A stretch of DNA of 64,000 nt from Pyropia yezoensis (taxonomy: Eukaryota; Rhodophyta; Bangiophyceae; Bangiales; Bangiaceae). A model generated the notes under the pieces. That model was not told the origin of the DNA and ran no database searches. It saw only the letters and a list, made by a program, of their open reading frames with translations. Shown piece after piece: positions 44,201 to 55,150 of this stretch; the first letter of the stretch is position 1; each line of letters starts with the position of its first letter. Location of the stretch: the NCBI GenBank assembly GCA_009829735.1, contig CM020620.1, positions 15,411,186-15,475,185 on the forward strand. The letters are read 5' to 3'. Both the position numbers and the translations under genes were made by a program.

Positions 44201-46910
44201 CAACTGCCGCCGCCGCGCGCCGCCGCCGTGTGTGCCCGCCGGGGGGGCGACGGCGCGGGCCAAGGCGGCGGCGCTCGAGTCGCGCTCCCGCTCCCGTGCT
44301 TTTTCCGACGATGAGGACGAGCGGGGCGACCGGCCGGCCGAAACGGTGGCGGGAGATCGCAACTTCCAAGACGTATGGGCCGACTCGCCCACCCCGTCGG
44401 CACTCAACGGGGCCGCCGCTGTTGTGGATGTTGGTGACGTGGCGGTGACGCGCAGCTGGCACGCCGGCAATGTCAATGTCGGCTCGGCACTGCGCCACAC
44501 GTCGGTTATGCCTGGTATTTCGTCCTCTATGTTTTACGTAGGCAGCCTGTACTCCCGCTTCTGCTGGCACGTTGAGGACTCTCTGCTCAACTCTCTCTCC
44601 TACCTCCACAGCGGGGAGCCCAAGATTTGGTACATTGTCCCCCCGCACCAGCGGCGGCGGCTGGAGGCGGCGCTCGCGGAGGTGATTGCGCCACGGGTGC
44701 TGGAGGAGGATGGGGACTCGGCGGCGGCGGTACTTCGCCACAAGACCATCATGGCGGACGTGCGGTGGGTGGCGAGCCAGGCGGGCATTGAGGTGCGCCG
44801 CGCAGAGCACCGGCCGGGGACGTTTGTGGCGCTCGCGCCGGGTTCCTACCACTCGGGCTTTAACATGGGGGTGAACAAGGCCGAGGCGGTCAACTTTGCG
44901 GCGCCCGACTGGTTCCGCGTCGGCGTCGAGTCGGCCGAGGAAGCGCGAGGCTCCCAGGTGTCGTTTGCCTTTCCCGTCGAGTGTGTCATTATTGCTGAAG
45001 CCGAGTCGCTGGCCTACGGCGCCGGTTCCCCCGGCACCGTACCACAGATGCGCGCCGCGGCGGGCGCTGCCCGCTTTGCCACTGACGTTGGCTTTATCGG
45101 CGACACAGTCGCGGCGATTGCGAAGGAGGTGCGTGACTTCCTCTCCCCCTCCCCAACGACGACGTCGTCGACGCGCGGCGGAGCGACCACCCACCCCGCC
45201 GTCGCGCCCGGCCGGGTGCTCCTCGCCGAGGCGCCGCGCAAGGTAGTGGACTTTTTGGCCACCGCGGGCATCCCCGGCGGCCGCGCGCGCGACGGCGCCG
45301 TCTGCCACACCTGCGGCTATGTCACGTGGGCGGCGGTGGTGGTGTGCGCGGGGTGCGTTGACCAGCTCGCCGATGAGGTGTGTGGGGTGCGCTGCCTGCG
45401 GTGTGCCTCCGACGTGTGCGCGGCGGGCGCTTGGGGAGCAGGTGGCGTTGGGGGGGGCGGGGGGCGGGCAGAGGCTCCCGCCGACGGCGCCGCTGCCGCG
45501 GCCGCCGCCGCCGCCGCTGCCGCCATCTTCCGGAACTCCGCGGGCGGGTTGGACGGGGACGGGTCCTCGGATGGCGAGTCTGAGACGCTTGGCGAGGGCG
45601 ACGCCTCCGTGCCGACGTTGGCTGCGCAAGGGGGGGCGCCGGTGGGGGCGTCGGCCGATGGCAAGGCGGCGGCCGCGTCGGTCGCCATGGTAGTCGAGCT
45701 CCCCCCCAGTCGGGAAGGGGGCGGCGTCGACACCGGCAGCGGCTCCGGCGGTGGCTGTGGCGGTGGCGCTGTCACCGCCGCTGTCACCGCTCCAGGCCCT
45801 CATGGTGCGGCGGGCGCCGCCGGGGCAGCGGCCCGTGCGGGCGCCGCGCCCGTTCGTCGCGGCTCTGCAGACGTCGAATCGGACTGCGAGGTGCTTTTTG
45901 AGGGCGACGCCGACTGCCCGGGCGGGCTGACGGCCATGCACGCCGCCGCGTCCCCGCCCGTGTTGCCGCCGCCTCTGCCCCTCGTGCCCGCTTCGAGCCC
46001 GCCCATGCGGGCTGCGGGTCCCGGCCGGGCGGTCCAGGCGGCCGCCGCGGGCCGCGGGGGCGGCGACGGCAACGGCGGCGCCATTGCGACGGCCGCCATG
46101 CCATCGCCGCTGCCGCCGCCGCCGCCGTCGGATGCACCGGCGGGCGGCTCGGGTGACGAGTCCGAGACGCTCTGTGAGGGGCGTGTGTCGCGCTCCCAGT
46201 CGGCCGGCGTCGGAGTGGCTGTGGCCCCGCCGCCGCCGCATGCCGCCGGCCTCGCCGCCGCCGCCGCTGCCGCAGCCGCGACAACGTTGGCAGCGGGCGC
46301 CGCGGGCGGCGGCGGGTCGGGCGATGAGTCTGAGACGCTCTGCGAGGGTCTCGTCTCTTTGCCGGCGGGCGGTGCCGGTGCCGGCGGCCGCGGCCGCAGT
46401 CGCAGCGATGGTGGTACTGGTGGCGGAGGCGCCAGTGGCGGTGGTGCCAGCGGCGCGGCCGCCGCCGCTGCCCCCAGACCCGTCCCCGCGGCGCGTGCCG
46501 GTGGGCGCTCCCGCCCCCCCCCGGGGGGGATCCGGCGGCCCAAGGCGGTGCCACACGCGCCGCTGGTGGTCCTCCGCGAGCCCGTCGAGTGGCTCACCCA
46601 CATTGCCGCGGCGGTACGGGCGGTGGCTGCGGGGGGCGCGCCGCTGGCGGGCGCCGCGGCCGAGCCGGGCGCTACGGGTGGTGGGGGCGTTGCCGAGGCG
46701 GTGCCGGTGCCGGCGTCGGCGGGCGACGGCCGCCGCGACGCGGCCACCGCCGCCGACGCTGCTGGCGCGGCGGCAGCGCCGCCAGTGCTGGCGACCGCCT
46801 GTGTCCTGCCGCTGGGCGGGGGCGGCGGCGTGCCCGCCAGTGGCAGCGGCGCCCCGCGTGGCACCGCCACCGCGCCCCACGCAAGCCCTGCGGCCCGGGT
46901 CGGCCCGTGA
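38233..46910 (+). CDS. Giant JmjC-domain protein (KDM5/JARID-like), with one frame change at a C run
   Basis: This is a putative Fe(II)/2-oxoglutarate histone demethylase of about 2,890 residues. The N-terminal frame starts at ATG 38233 (MYAPTAGR) with poly-Pro, poly-Gly and poly-Gln. It then passes into the main frame near a 14-base C run (39356-39369). The main frame has no ATG at its apparent start (TTG 39435), so a one-base run-length error, or an intron, most likely separates the two. The JmjC core (about 44360-45010) is well conserved: VTLFRFERRV and EEWFWDLL before it, SMFYVGSLYSRFCWHVED with the iron-binding H (44568) and E (44574), PKIWYIVPPHQ, then PGSYHSGFN with the second H (44850) and AVNFAAPDW. 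A Cys cluster (about 45301-45430, CHTCG, CAGC, CLRC) takes the place of the C5HC2 zinc finger. No JmjN, ARID or PHD domain was recognised. The rest is Ala/Pro-rich disorder. Confidence 0.8.
38508..38692 (+). repeat. CAG/CAA repeat encoding poly-Gln
   Basis: About 60 codons, mostly CAG/CAA with some CAC, TGG and CGG, sit in the N-terminal frame of the JmjC protein. Mixed CAG/CAA codon use suggests selection for the peptide as well as repeat slippage. Confidence 0.9.
40300..40640 (+). repeat. 84-bp tandem repeat within the JmjC gene
   Basis: Four copies of a 28-residue unit (core PPPPPASVKARAS then PVAAGAGARAR) start 84 bp apart, with GTGAAG at 40323, 40407, 40491 and 40575. The unit length keeps the frame. 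Confidence 0.9.
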
Positions 46911-47420
46911 CGACTTCCTTCCCCCCCCCCCCTCTTGCTCTTTTCCTTTTTTTTTCGTCTGGACGTGTTCCCTCTGTGGTTACACCACTTTGTGTGTCTG
47001 GTTGCCTTTTCAGGCTGTGCCTGTTGATGGCTGCCACGCGGTATCCGCGTTTGTCTTTTTTACGATTCAACGGCTATGCCGTTTGCGGTCGCCCCTCGCT
47101 GCTGGGGGCGCAGTGCGAGTGTCAAAAGGCGCACGGCGCCGTGCGAGAGTGGAGGCGCACTGCGCCACGCGAGAGTACAGTACAGACGCAATACTGCGCC
47201 GCGCCGCCCTAATTTTAGGCCCCCCCACGCCCCCTACCAGGCGCGGGGGGGGGTTGGCAGGTACACACCTGCCAAGGGGAAGGTGGCAGGTACAGTACAT
47301 ACCTGCCACATGGGTGTGGCAGGTGTATACCTGTGGTGGCAGGTGTATACCTGCCACCCCCCAGTTGTGTCACCAGGTGTATACAGTACCTGCCACCCCC
47401 CCCCCCACCCCCAGTCCTTC
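46911..47420. repeat. Cluster of palindromes between convergent genes
   Basis: A 16-bp perfect palindrome lies at 47129-47144. Three spaced inverted repeats on the motif GGCAGGT...ACCTGCC have arms 47254-47262/47267-47275 (9 bp), 47283-47292/47300-47309 (10 bp) and 47335-47344/47349-47358 (10 bp). Two partial ones lie near 47316-47333 and 47374-47398. C and T runs follow the JmjC stop codon. Confidence 0.9.
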
Positions 47421-49625
47421 TTACAGCAGGGACGACGCTTCGCCCCCCCCCCCCCGCAAGCGGAGCAGGTGTGCCACCACCGCCGCGGCTACTGCCTCCG
47501 CGTCAGGCACGACCAGCGCCTGCGACCGCGCGCACGAGCGCGTCGCAAACGTGCTCGTCGGCTCGCGGGGGTTTTCCAGCGCCAGTGGCTCGCGGCCGCC
47601 CGCCGCCCGCCACGCCGTGACGGCCGCGTCGTAGCGGGCCACCCCCGCCGCCGTCGCCGCGGCGCTGCCGCCACCGCCAACCCCGCCGCCGCTGCCGCCG
47701 CGGCCGCGCATGCACGCGTGGAAGGCGCGCTCGTCAGGGGCGGCGCCGACAGCCTCGTGGTCCACGCCCACCGCGGCGGCCACCTCGGCAAAGAGCGTAG
47801 GCCGAAAGCCAAACGGAAACACCTCGACGAGCGCCCCCCCCGGGCGCATCCACGCCACATTTGTCAGCCCCGCCCCGTGAGCGCCCACCAGCACGTCGGT
47901 CGCGGCGAGTGCCGCCCGCTGCGCGGCGGGCGCCGGTGACGGGTCATCAAAGTTGGTGACGTCGACGGCCACGGCGCCGACGCGCGGCCCGGCCGCGGCG
48001 GCCTGGTCGCGGATGGCCGCCGCGAGCGCCGGCGCGTTGACGAGCGCCCGCCCCCCGTGGGTGCGGGTGAGGAGCGTGACGACCAGCGACCCCCCCCGCT
48101 GCGGCGGCGGCGCGTCCGGGTCGCTGTCGGCAGCCGCCGCGGCTGCGGCGTCGGGCGCGGTGGGCGCGGCGGCGGGGGTGCGCGCCACCCCCGCGGCGGC
48201 AAAGTAGGCATTGCCGTCAGCGTACACCTCGGGCGGCACGTGGCGGTAGACGGGCGCAGACGCCACGACGGAGCGGAAGCAGGTGGCAGTCACCCCGCCG
48301 CCGCTGCCACCGCCACGGCCGCCGCCGAGCAGCTCCCCGTACGACAGCAGCGTGACGGGGCCGTACGCCCGCTCGTAAATGGCCCACGCATCAGCTGCCC
48401 AGCCGCCCTTGGCGCCAAGCGCCGCGGCCGACGGCAGCATCATGGCTGGTCGCAGTACCGTCCGCAACGGCGGGGCGGGCCCATCCGCCGCCCTCCCCCC
48501 CCCCCCTCCCCCCCTCCCCCACAAGCCCGCCCCTGCCACATCCCCCTCCTCCTCAGCGGCAGCGCCCTGCGTGCATCGCTCCGTGCCGGCCCCCACCCCC
48601 GCCACGGGCGTCACGCACAGCCGCGTGGGCGCCAGTCCCGCCCGGCGGGCGCCTAGCTCTGCAAAGAACACGCCCTTCATGACCACCTCTGGGAAAAAGT
48701 GGGCCATGTGCGCCGGCGGCGGACGGGTGTGTGTGTGGAGGTAGTCGGCGATGGCGTGCGTGGTGGTGACGGTGCCAACGCCCGCGGCGGCGCGCGGGTC
48801 CCCGGCCGCGTAGCGAAGGGGAAAGCCCAGCCCGCAGCGGGAGAGGGTGGGGTGTGACCGCGACAGAGCAGCGGGCAGCAGCCACGTACTGTTGGAGAGC
48901 AGACACGCTGATGGCACGCGGCAGACGGAGCGGGTGCCGTCGACAAAGTCGTTGCGAAAGTAGGCGGTCAGGGCGGGGATCCACCCATCGACACCACCAC
49001 GTGGCGGGGAGGCGGCCTTGGCGGCGCTGGCCGCCCCCCCCGCTGCCGCACCAGCGGCGGCGGCGGCCGGTGCGGTCACGCCAGGGGCAGCCGCGCCTGG
49101 CGCCGCAGCGTCTGGGGCGTCCGCGCCCGCGACCACAGCGTCGGGTGCGGCTGCCCCCCCCCCCACCGGCACCTCGACATCCATCGCCGTCCGGGTCACG
49201 GGGGTATGCGACCCAGCCCCCACGCCCACCCCTTCCCCCTTCCCCCCCCCCCGGCCCCTGCCGGCCGCGGCCATCAGCGGGTCATCCCCCCCCCCTTCTG
49301 GTGCCACCGCCAGCACGTACAGCAGCGTCGCGCAGGCGGCGGTGAGCACGGCGAGCGCCGCCACCCCCCGCCGCACCGCCCGCGCCTCCTTGAGCGCCCA
49401 CTTGCGGGGGCCCCCGCCGCTCCCGCCGCCAACGACTGGGATGCCCCGCCCGTCAGCCCCATCGGTTGGGCTGGCCACCCCGCCCCCCCTCCCTGCCACG
49501 CCGCCGACGCCACCGGCGCCACTGGAAGACGGCCGTGGCGGCGGGCGGGCGGCAGTCATCCACCGGTTGGGCCGCCGTGGGGAGCCCAGCCGGGCCGTGA
49601 CGGGCAGGGCGGTCTTCTTGGCCAT
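47421..49625 (-). CDS. GT61-type (DUF563) glycosyltransferase, type II membrane protein
   Basis: The 734-residue single-exon protein starts at ATG 49625 with a basic cytosolic tail, then one membrane anchor (about residues 87-108, VAALAVLTAACATLLYVLAV), then an Ala/Pro/Gly-rich stem. That is Golgi glycosyltransferase topology. The luminal part has GT61/DUF563 hallmarks: HFFPEVVMKGVFF, a strand reading LVVTLLTRTHGGRALVN, and the signature ATDVLVGAHGAGLTNVAWM (about 575-595), followed by PGGALVEVFPFGF. GT61 enzymes transfer xylose, GlcNAc or related sugars onto N-glycans, O-glycans or cell-wall polymers. Donor and acceptor cannot be read from sequence. The C-terminal tail is diverged and Gly/Ala-rich. 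The gene converges on the JmjC gene, separated by the palindrome cluster. Confidence 0.85.
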   Translation of the reverse strand: MAKKTALPVTARLGSPRRPNRWMTAARPPPRPSSSGAGGVGGVAGRGGGVASPTDGADGRGIPVVGGGSGGGPRKWALKEARAVRRGVAALAVLTAACATLLYVLAVAPEGGGDDPLMAAAGRGRGGGKGEGVGVGAGSHTPVTRTAMDVEVPVGGGAAAPDAVVAGADAPDAAAPGAAAPGVTAPAAAAAGAAAGGAASAAKAASPPRGGVDGWIPALTAYFRNDFVDGTRSVCRVPSACLLSNSTWLLPAALSRSHPTLSRCGLGFPLRYAAGDPRAAAGVGTVTTTHAIADYLHTHTRPPPAHMAHFFPEVVMKGVFFAELGARRAGLAPTRLCVTPVAGVGAGTERCTQGAAAEEEGDVAGAGLWGRGGGGGGRAADGPAPPLRTVLRPAMMLPSAAALGAKGGWAADAWAIYERAYGPVTLLSYGELLGGGRGGGSGGGVTATCFRSVVASAPVYRHVPPEVYADGNAYFAAAGVARTPAAAPTAPDAAAAAAADSDPDAPPPQRGGSLVVTLLTRTHGGRALVNAPALAAAIRDQAAAAGPRVGAVAVDVTNFDDPSPAPAAQRAALAATDVLVGAHGAGLTNVAWMRPGGALVEVFPFGFRPTLFAEVAAAVGVDHEAVGAAPDERAFHACMRGRGGSGGGVGGGGSAAATAAGVARYDAAVTAWRAAGGREPLALENPREPTSTFATRSCARSQALVVPDAEAVAAAVVAHLLRLRGGGGEASSLL

Positions 49626-52050
49626 GGTGCGCGCCTAGAAGGGGAGGGAAGGGGGGTGGGGAGGGGGGGGGCGCGGTGGGGACGACAACGCTAAGGAGCA
49701 GCGCACAAGCCAGTGGGTGGGAGCCAAAGAAAAAAGAGGGCAAGAAGGGAGACAATGTCAAGAGCGGGTGCAGTGCGTGCCAGGGGGGGAGGAAGCAAAG
49801 CGAAAGAGGGGGAGAGAGAGGGGACCGGGAGGGGAAACGACGCGCAACGATGCAGACGGGCGAGCTGCTGCCCACCGCCACCTCTTCCGCCGCAGCCACG
49901 GTGGCGAGGAGATGAAGGGGTGGCAAAGACGGCGGCGCGCCGCCGCGCGGCGGCACCCAGCCGCCAGCAGCTTCTCCGCGGGACAGCCGCGAACCCCCTT
50001 CCTGCCTACGGCCTACCGCAGCTCCCCGGGGGGGGGCATTGGGGGGGGGGGGGGGGTGGCGTCCCAGAGCAGCGGCAGCAGCCGATGCGGCGACGGCAGC
50101 TGGCGGCGGGGGCGGCAGTGGCGTCGGCGGCGGCTGCTGCCGCCACCACCGCCACCGTCGCAGCTGCAGCGGCTGCCGCCACGGGAGTTGGGTTTGAGGA
50201 GGATGAGGGGGGGGCTGGGGGGCGGGGGTAACGGCTGTCAGAGGCGAGGTGGGGAGGGCGGGCGGAATTGGGCGCCACACGGCCGGCGTTGGCGCCAAGG
50301 CGCGTGCATTCTCTCGCCCGCCGCGGCCGCGATCAAGTCAAGTCACGCCGTCGTGCCCCGGCCTGCGCGCCCTGCCCCCCACCCCCCCCCACCCCCCCCC
50401 CTCGCCGCTCGCCGACGGCAGAAAAGCGGCGGGCCAAACACCCCTTTCCCCTTCTTCCATCCCGCGGCGGTCGTGGTGGGGGTGTGCTCTCCGGGGGGGG
50501 GGGGGGGGGAGTATGAAGAGGAGAAGGGAGGAGAGCGGCCACGTGGCCAATAGTGGCTAACGGAGGTAGGTGGGGAAGCCCCGTCGCGGTCGGCGCCGCT
50601 GGCGTCGGACCCCAGGCCGGCGGGGTACAGCCGCCTTTGACTCGAGCGGCGGAGACACAGCCGCCCCCCGCCTCACGCCCCCCTGCCTGCCAGATGGCAA
50701 ACGGGGGGGGGGGGGGGGGGGTGCGACAGCAACCACGGCCACTGGCGCCGTGGTATCAGGCGTCAGCCAGGGCACGGACTCGCATACACAAAAAGAGAAA
50801 AGCAGGTACAGCTGCGGGCACAGCCACGCTGCAGCCCAACCGACGGGAGTTGCCCGTCCGCCATACTCCTAGCCGCCGACGCCCGGCGCGTCGACGCCGG
50901 CGCGACGACGCTGCCGCTGGGCGCAGTCACCGTCGTCCTTGACTGGCCGCCGCAACCCCCACCGCCGCCCCCCCGGCGTGGGCAGCCGCGACGGGCCGTC
51001 CCCCCCTCCCCCACTGCATGGACTCGTTTGGCACGGGCCCCCCTGGATGAACCAGGACAGGGGCGTCGGGGGTGGGGGGGTGGGGGGCTGAGAGACTGGG
51101 AGGGGACACCCCATGGCAGACTCACTGACTGGCCGAAGTCGCGATTTCGGCGCTTTGTGGCGTGCGTGGTGGGAGGAGCAAAGGGGGGGCGGCAAAGTGG
51201 CCGCGCGTCCCCCTGACAGCGTCCCAATGGACGTGAGAGGTGGCGCGCCCCGGGGGCGGCGGCGGGGCGCGCCACGGGGCGCCACGGCAGTGGACGTGGC
51301 GGGCGGACAAGCCACCTGTTGCCCCCGCCCCCGGTCGGCGGGTGTGGTGACCGCAGTGGCTTCGGCTGGACACCTTCGTCTAGGGGACGCTGAGCCCCAC
51401 TCACGCTTTTCCAACCCCCGCGCGCAGTCACTTCCAGCCACCGACCTCTCCTCCTCTGCATCTTTCCATCTGTATGCAGGTAGCCGTATGACCGTCTCGG
51501 GGTCTTGGCCAAAGTGGGGGGTCCCGTCTGCTGCCGGGGTGTCGCCCGCCTGTACAGCATGCCCGCCAAAGACGATAGTGTCAGTCCTGCTGGACCGCCG
51601 AGCCTCTGTCAATCGGATGCCCCGTGTGGGTCTTCCACCTCGGCCTCCCCCTCGCCGACCCCCCAGTCTTGGTGGCAGATGAGCGCTCGAGCCGCGCCCT
51701 CACCCGGCGGACCAAGTGGGGCGGGGGGCGAGGCGGGGGAGGTACAGCAGGGTATGTAGCCAAGGGGCGCCGCATCCCCACAGGGAGTGCACTGCAGTGA
51801 GCCACCGCCTCGCGCCTCCCCCTCGCGGGGACCGCCCCCTATCGACCAAGAGCAAATGAGGGAGCTGCCTGCCGGCACAGGCGTAGTTGAGCACATCGTC
51901 GCCCTTCTGTTGTAGCCGCACCCTCTGCGGATGCCTTGCCTGTGCTGTTCTGCCGCTGTCGCCGCCGCTGCCACCACGCCCGACCCCCACCTCAGCCATC
52001 TCTTCGGCCGAGCTCCGCGTCGCCGAGGACAGTCCACCCCGGCGGGTGCC
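49626..52050. other. No supported gene; upstream region
   Basis: This holds the GT61 promoter side and then GC-rich DNA with G runs at about 50041-50057, 50491-50509 and 50704-50721. Open frames such as 50763-51569 (minus) and 50869-51612 (minus) are basic/Pro-rich without domains. Confidence 0.4.
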
Positions 52051-53787
52051 ATGGTGGTGGGACACGCTGTCGCCGCCGTGGCCGCCGCCGTGGGCCTTGC
52101 CGCGGCTACTGTCGTGGCTGCAACCGGGGTGGGCCGATCGGGAGCAGAAGTGGCGGCTCCCCCCAAGATAGTGAGCTTCTGGCTGGTCAACGCCACCAGC
52201 GGGCACTGGCTCCGCCGCCTGTACGTGGAAGAGGGCTTTTCTTCAGAAGACAGCGTAGACGTGGACGCGGTTGGGCCGTTTACCATCGCCGCCGCGCCCG
52301 TAGCGGGGCGGCGCGGCGCCGCCCCCGACGCGGTGATCTTCACCAGCCCAGAGCGGTACGCCCACGTGGAGCGGGAGCGGCCATTTTTGTTGGCGGGCGA
52401 GGATGCCACCGGGAGGCCGCGGGGAGTAGCCCTGCCCGTCGGCACCTACACCGTCACGGCGTTTGCGACGGCAGTGGGCGGCGGCGGCGGAGGCGCGCTG
52501 ACCGTGCAGGGCAACCCTGTGTCGTTGCGGCTGACGCTCTTTCATGGCCGGCGTCGCCCGCCAGTGGGCGCACTGGCTGGCGACCTGGCCGTGCCGTCCC
52601 GGCCAGCCGGATGCTCCCGGCTTCCCAACGTGTCAGATACGGAGGGCCACTCAGCTGTCGACGACGTGGCCGCCTGGGTGGCAGGCTGGTCGGTGCACTA
52701 TTGTTCGGGCGCCCGCTTCCGATGGCGCCTGTTTGCCGCGCCTCTGGGGATGAGGTCCCCGCCCCGGCGGCTGCGGCAGTCGCTCATCCGAGTGGACCCG
52801 GCGATGGAGAAGGGCTACCCCACGGAAGTACCAGAGAGCGGGCTTGTACTGCGCCGCAGCTGCACGTCTCAGGCTGCTTGGTCCGAGGTGTGTGTCTCCA
52901 TTGACGGCGTACCTGCTTGTACAGCGGGTGGGGTGGGTGTCTTCACCGCGCTCCCACCGCCAGAGGTAACGCTGGAGTCACCGTCTCCACCTCGAGGCGT
53001 CGACCTCGCGCCCGGTGATGCCATTGTCATGACAACGCGCCTAAAGTCCCACCGCGACAATGGGAACCAAGGCGACGGCGATGGCCCAGCGCTGCGCATG
53101 GTCGGCGTTGTCCGCAGGCTGGACGGCACCACGAGGCGCTCAGAGGCTGTGACAAGCGGCACGGTATTGGTGAATCGGCTCCTATCGACGGGCGTGACCG
53201 CCGCGGACAATGGAGCGACGGCCTACGTGGAGGTGAGCCGGCTGAGCTGCCCCCCTGAGGTCGCGGCGGTAGCCATCATCGGTCGCACACGACTGACTGT
53301 CTCCTCTGACACGGCCCCGCTCGTACGACCCGACACAGCCCCACCGAGCGTGCCCGTCATTTCTTTCCCTCCCACTGGCTATGGGGACGCCGCCAACGTG
53401 AGTGCGGCGGCGACGAATGCTGGAGGCGGCTACCGAATTGTACGACGACGTGGGCGGAAGGTACAGGTGCCCACCGCCCTTTCATGGCAGTGGAGCATGC
53501 AACGGTTCTCCCATGGCATCCACGTGAAGTACAATCTTCCAGACGTACTGGTAGGCCAGACGGGGCCGGTGCTGTTTGTGCCTGCCGTGGGCTGCGACTC
53601 CATGCTCTTCTGCCGCCGGGGGGGGTGCCCACGCCGCCGCCTGTACACCGTGGAGGCGTGCAACACGGCCGGATGCGTGCGGTCGGCGCCCGTGGCGCCG
53701 ACGGTGCGACGGCCGGCCAACGCGGGGCGCGCCCAGTGGCTGGAGGAAAACAAGGGGTGCTGGATGGACCTCGCCAGTGGTGAATAG
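52051..53787 (+). CDS. Secreted or surface beta-sandwich-type protein
   Basis: The start ATG 52051 gives 578 residues and begins with a good signal peptide (VAAVAAAVGLAAATVVAATG). The frame is open to another ATG at 51931, which would bury the signal. The mature N-terminal module (about 40-160) has the pattern IVSFWLVNATSG, then PFTIAAA, VIFTS, a PFLLAGED motif and LPVGTYTVTAFA. This resembles the extracellular beta-sandwich domain with FTLINA..., PY.L.GD and G.YTLTA motifs, common in bacterial secreted proteins and seen in some algae. That recognition is from memory. The middle is Cys-containing and unassigned. Near the C-terminus LYTVEACNTAGCVRSAP looks like the last strands of a fibronectin III-type domain. 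Paired cysteines fit an oxidising compartment. No membrane anchor is seen at the end. The function is unknown. Confidence 0.55.
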   Translation: MVVGHAVAAVAAAVGLAAATVVAATGVGRSGAEVAAPPKIVSFWLVNATSGHWLRRLYVEEGFSSEDSVDVDAVGPFTIAAAPVAGRRGAAPDAVIFTSPERYAHVERERPFLLAGEDATGRPRGVALPVGTYTVTAFATAVGGGGGGALTVQGNPVSLRLTLFHGRRRPPVGALAGDLAVPSRPAGCSRLPNVSDTEGHSAVDDVAAWVAGWSVHYCSGARFRWRLFAAPLGMRSPPRRLRQSLIRVDPAMEKGYPTEVPESGLVLRRSCTSQAAWSEVCVSIDGVPACTAGGVGVFTALPPPEVTLESPSPPRGVDLAPGDAIVMTTRLKSHRDNGNQGDGDGPALRMVGVVRRLDGTTRRSEAVTSGTVLVNRLLSTGVTAADNGATAYVEVSRLSCPPEVAAVAIIGRTRLTVSSDTAPLVRPDTAPPSVPVISFPPTGYGDAANVSAAATNAGGGYRIVRRRGRKVQVPTALSWQWSMQRFSHGIHVKYNLPDVLVGQTGPVLFVPAVGCDSMLFCRRGGCPRRRLYTVEACNTAGCVRSAPVAPTVRRPANAGRAQWLEENKGCWMDLASGE

Positions 53788-55150
53788 GTATGTTCGCACG
53801 CGAACACACGGGCCAGTTCAGGGCACTTTTCAACCGCATGAGCGTGCAAGAGATAGCTCAAGTTTAGGTATTCTATCTAAAAATTTAGGCACAGCAAAGA
53901 AGGGATGGCAGGTCTTCCGCTGCATGGTCTTCAGCGCCCGTTACCAGGCGTTCGCCACCGGCGCGGGTGTATGTCAATACGGACAGTGGGGCCGCCTCGA
54001 CGCCTTGGGCCCCTGAAGCCGCAGCAGCGTCAAACAGAAGCAACACAAGAAACAACAACACATTGTGCATGACTCACATCGCGCCCGCATCGCGCCAGAA
54101 GCCGCTCTTGCAGCTGGTGTGCAAACCGCAGCGCAAAGGGCGTCCAAGGCCCTCCACACAGGCACGTGCACGACACAGCCGTTGTACACAGTCTCGGCCG
54201 GGCACAGCGGCGGCGGTGTGGCGCGCCGCCGCCGCCAACGCTAGTGGCGCCTACACGGCCGCCTGCATGGACGCGTCGACCACGAGGAGGCCACACGCGC
54301 CACGGTCAATGCCTTCGTCGACCAGGTATGCGGCACCCGCCCACGCTGCGGCCAACGACACGCGCCTGGCTCGCGGCCCACCGCTGCGAGCCTTTACCAA
54401 TGACAAGGTGTCCAGGCAGATGTCACGAATTAGCTACAGTGAACTTTCTTTAAAATAACTTTGACGATGCCGACTGTGAACCATGAGCCGCAGACAGACC
54501 ATTCCAATGGCTGGTCCACCCGTCATCCGGCCACAAGTCTCGCCTGTGCCAGCGCTGCAGCACAAAACGTGCCAGTCAACGCTCACTGACGCTCCCACCC
54601 CCCGCCCCCCTCGCGGCCCTTCCTCGCGGCCCTTCCTCCCCGCTCTCTGCAGCCAGCCACGCGCGCGCCAACACGCTCGGCAAGCCCTCACTTGCCACCG
54701 TGTGCTTTGGTGGCTGCCTTCGTTTCCGCCCGCCTGTGTCAGCACCTACGGTTGCCGCCGCTGCCGCTTCCGCTGCCGCTTCCGCTGCCGCTTCCGCTGC
54801 CGCTTCCGCTGCCGCTGCCGCTGCCGCTTCCGCAGCCGCTGCCGCTGCCGCTGCCGCAGCCGCAGCCGCTGCCGCTGCCGCAGCCGCTGCCGCAGCCGCT
54901 GCCGCAGCCGCTGCCGCAGCCGCTGCCGCAGCCGCTGCCGCAGCCGCCGTCTCTTTTGCCGCCGCTGCCGCAGCCGCCGTCTCTGTCGCCGCCGCTGCCG
55001 CTGCCCGCCATCGCTGCTGCGGCGTCTACCGCCGCCGCCGCTGCTGCTGCAGCTGCCGCCGCCGTCCGCACCGCTCCCGTCTGTGCACGCGCGCCCGTGC
55101 CGGCGTGGCAGCGGTGGCACTCAACGGCTGCTGTCACGGGGCGGGGAACC
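53788..55150. other. Intergenic, containing a CCGCTG/CCGCAG repeat
   Basis: A short AT-rich patch lies near 53860-53890, followed by unremarkable GC-rich DNA. Between about 54755 and 54965 CCGCTGCCGCTT, CCGCTGCCGCTG and CCGCAGCCGCTG units follow one another. This could be translated as Pro-Leu repeats from a TTG at 54692, but no ATG precedes it, so I place it in the promoter or 5' UTR of the RBR gene. Confidence 0.6.
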
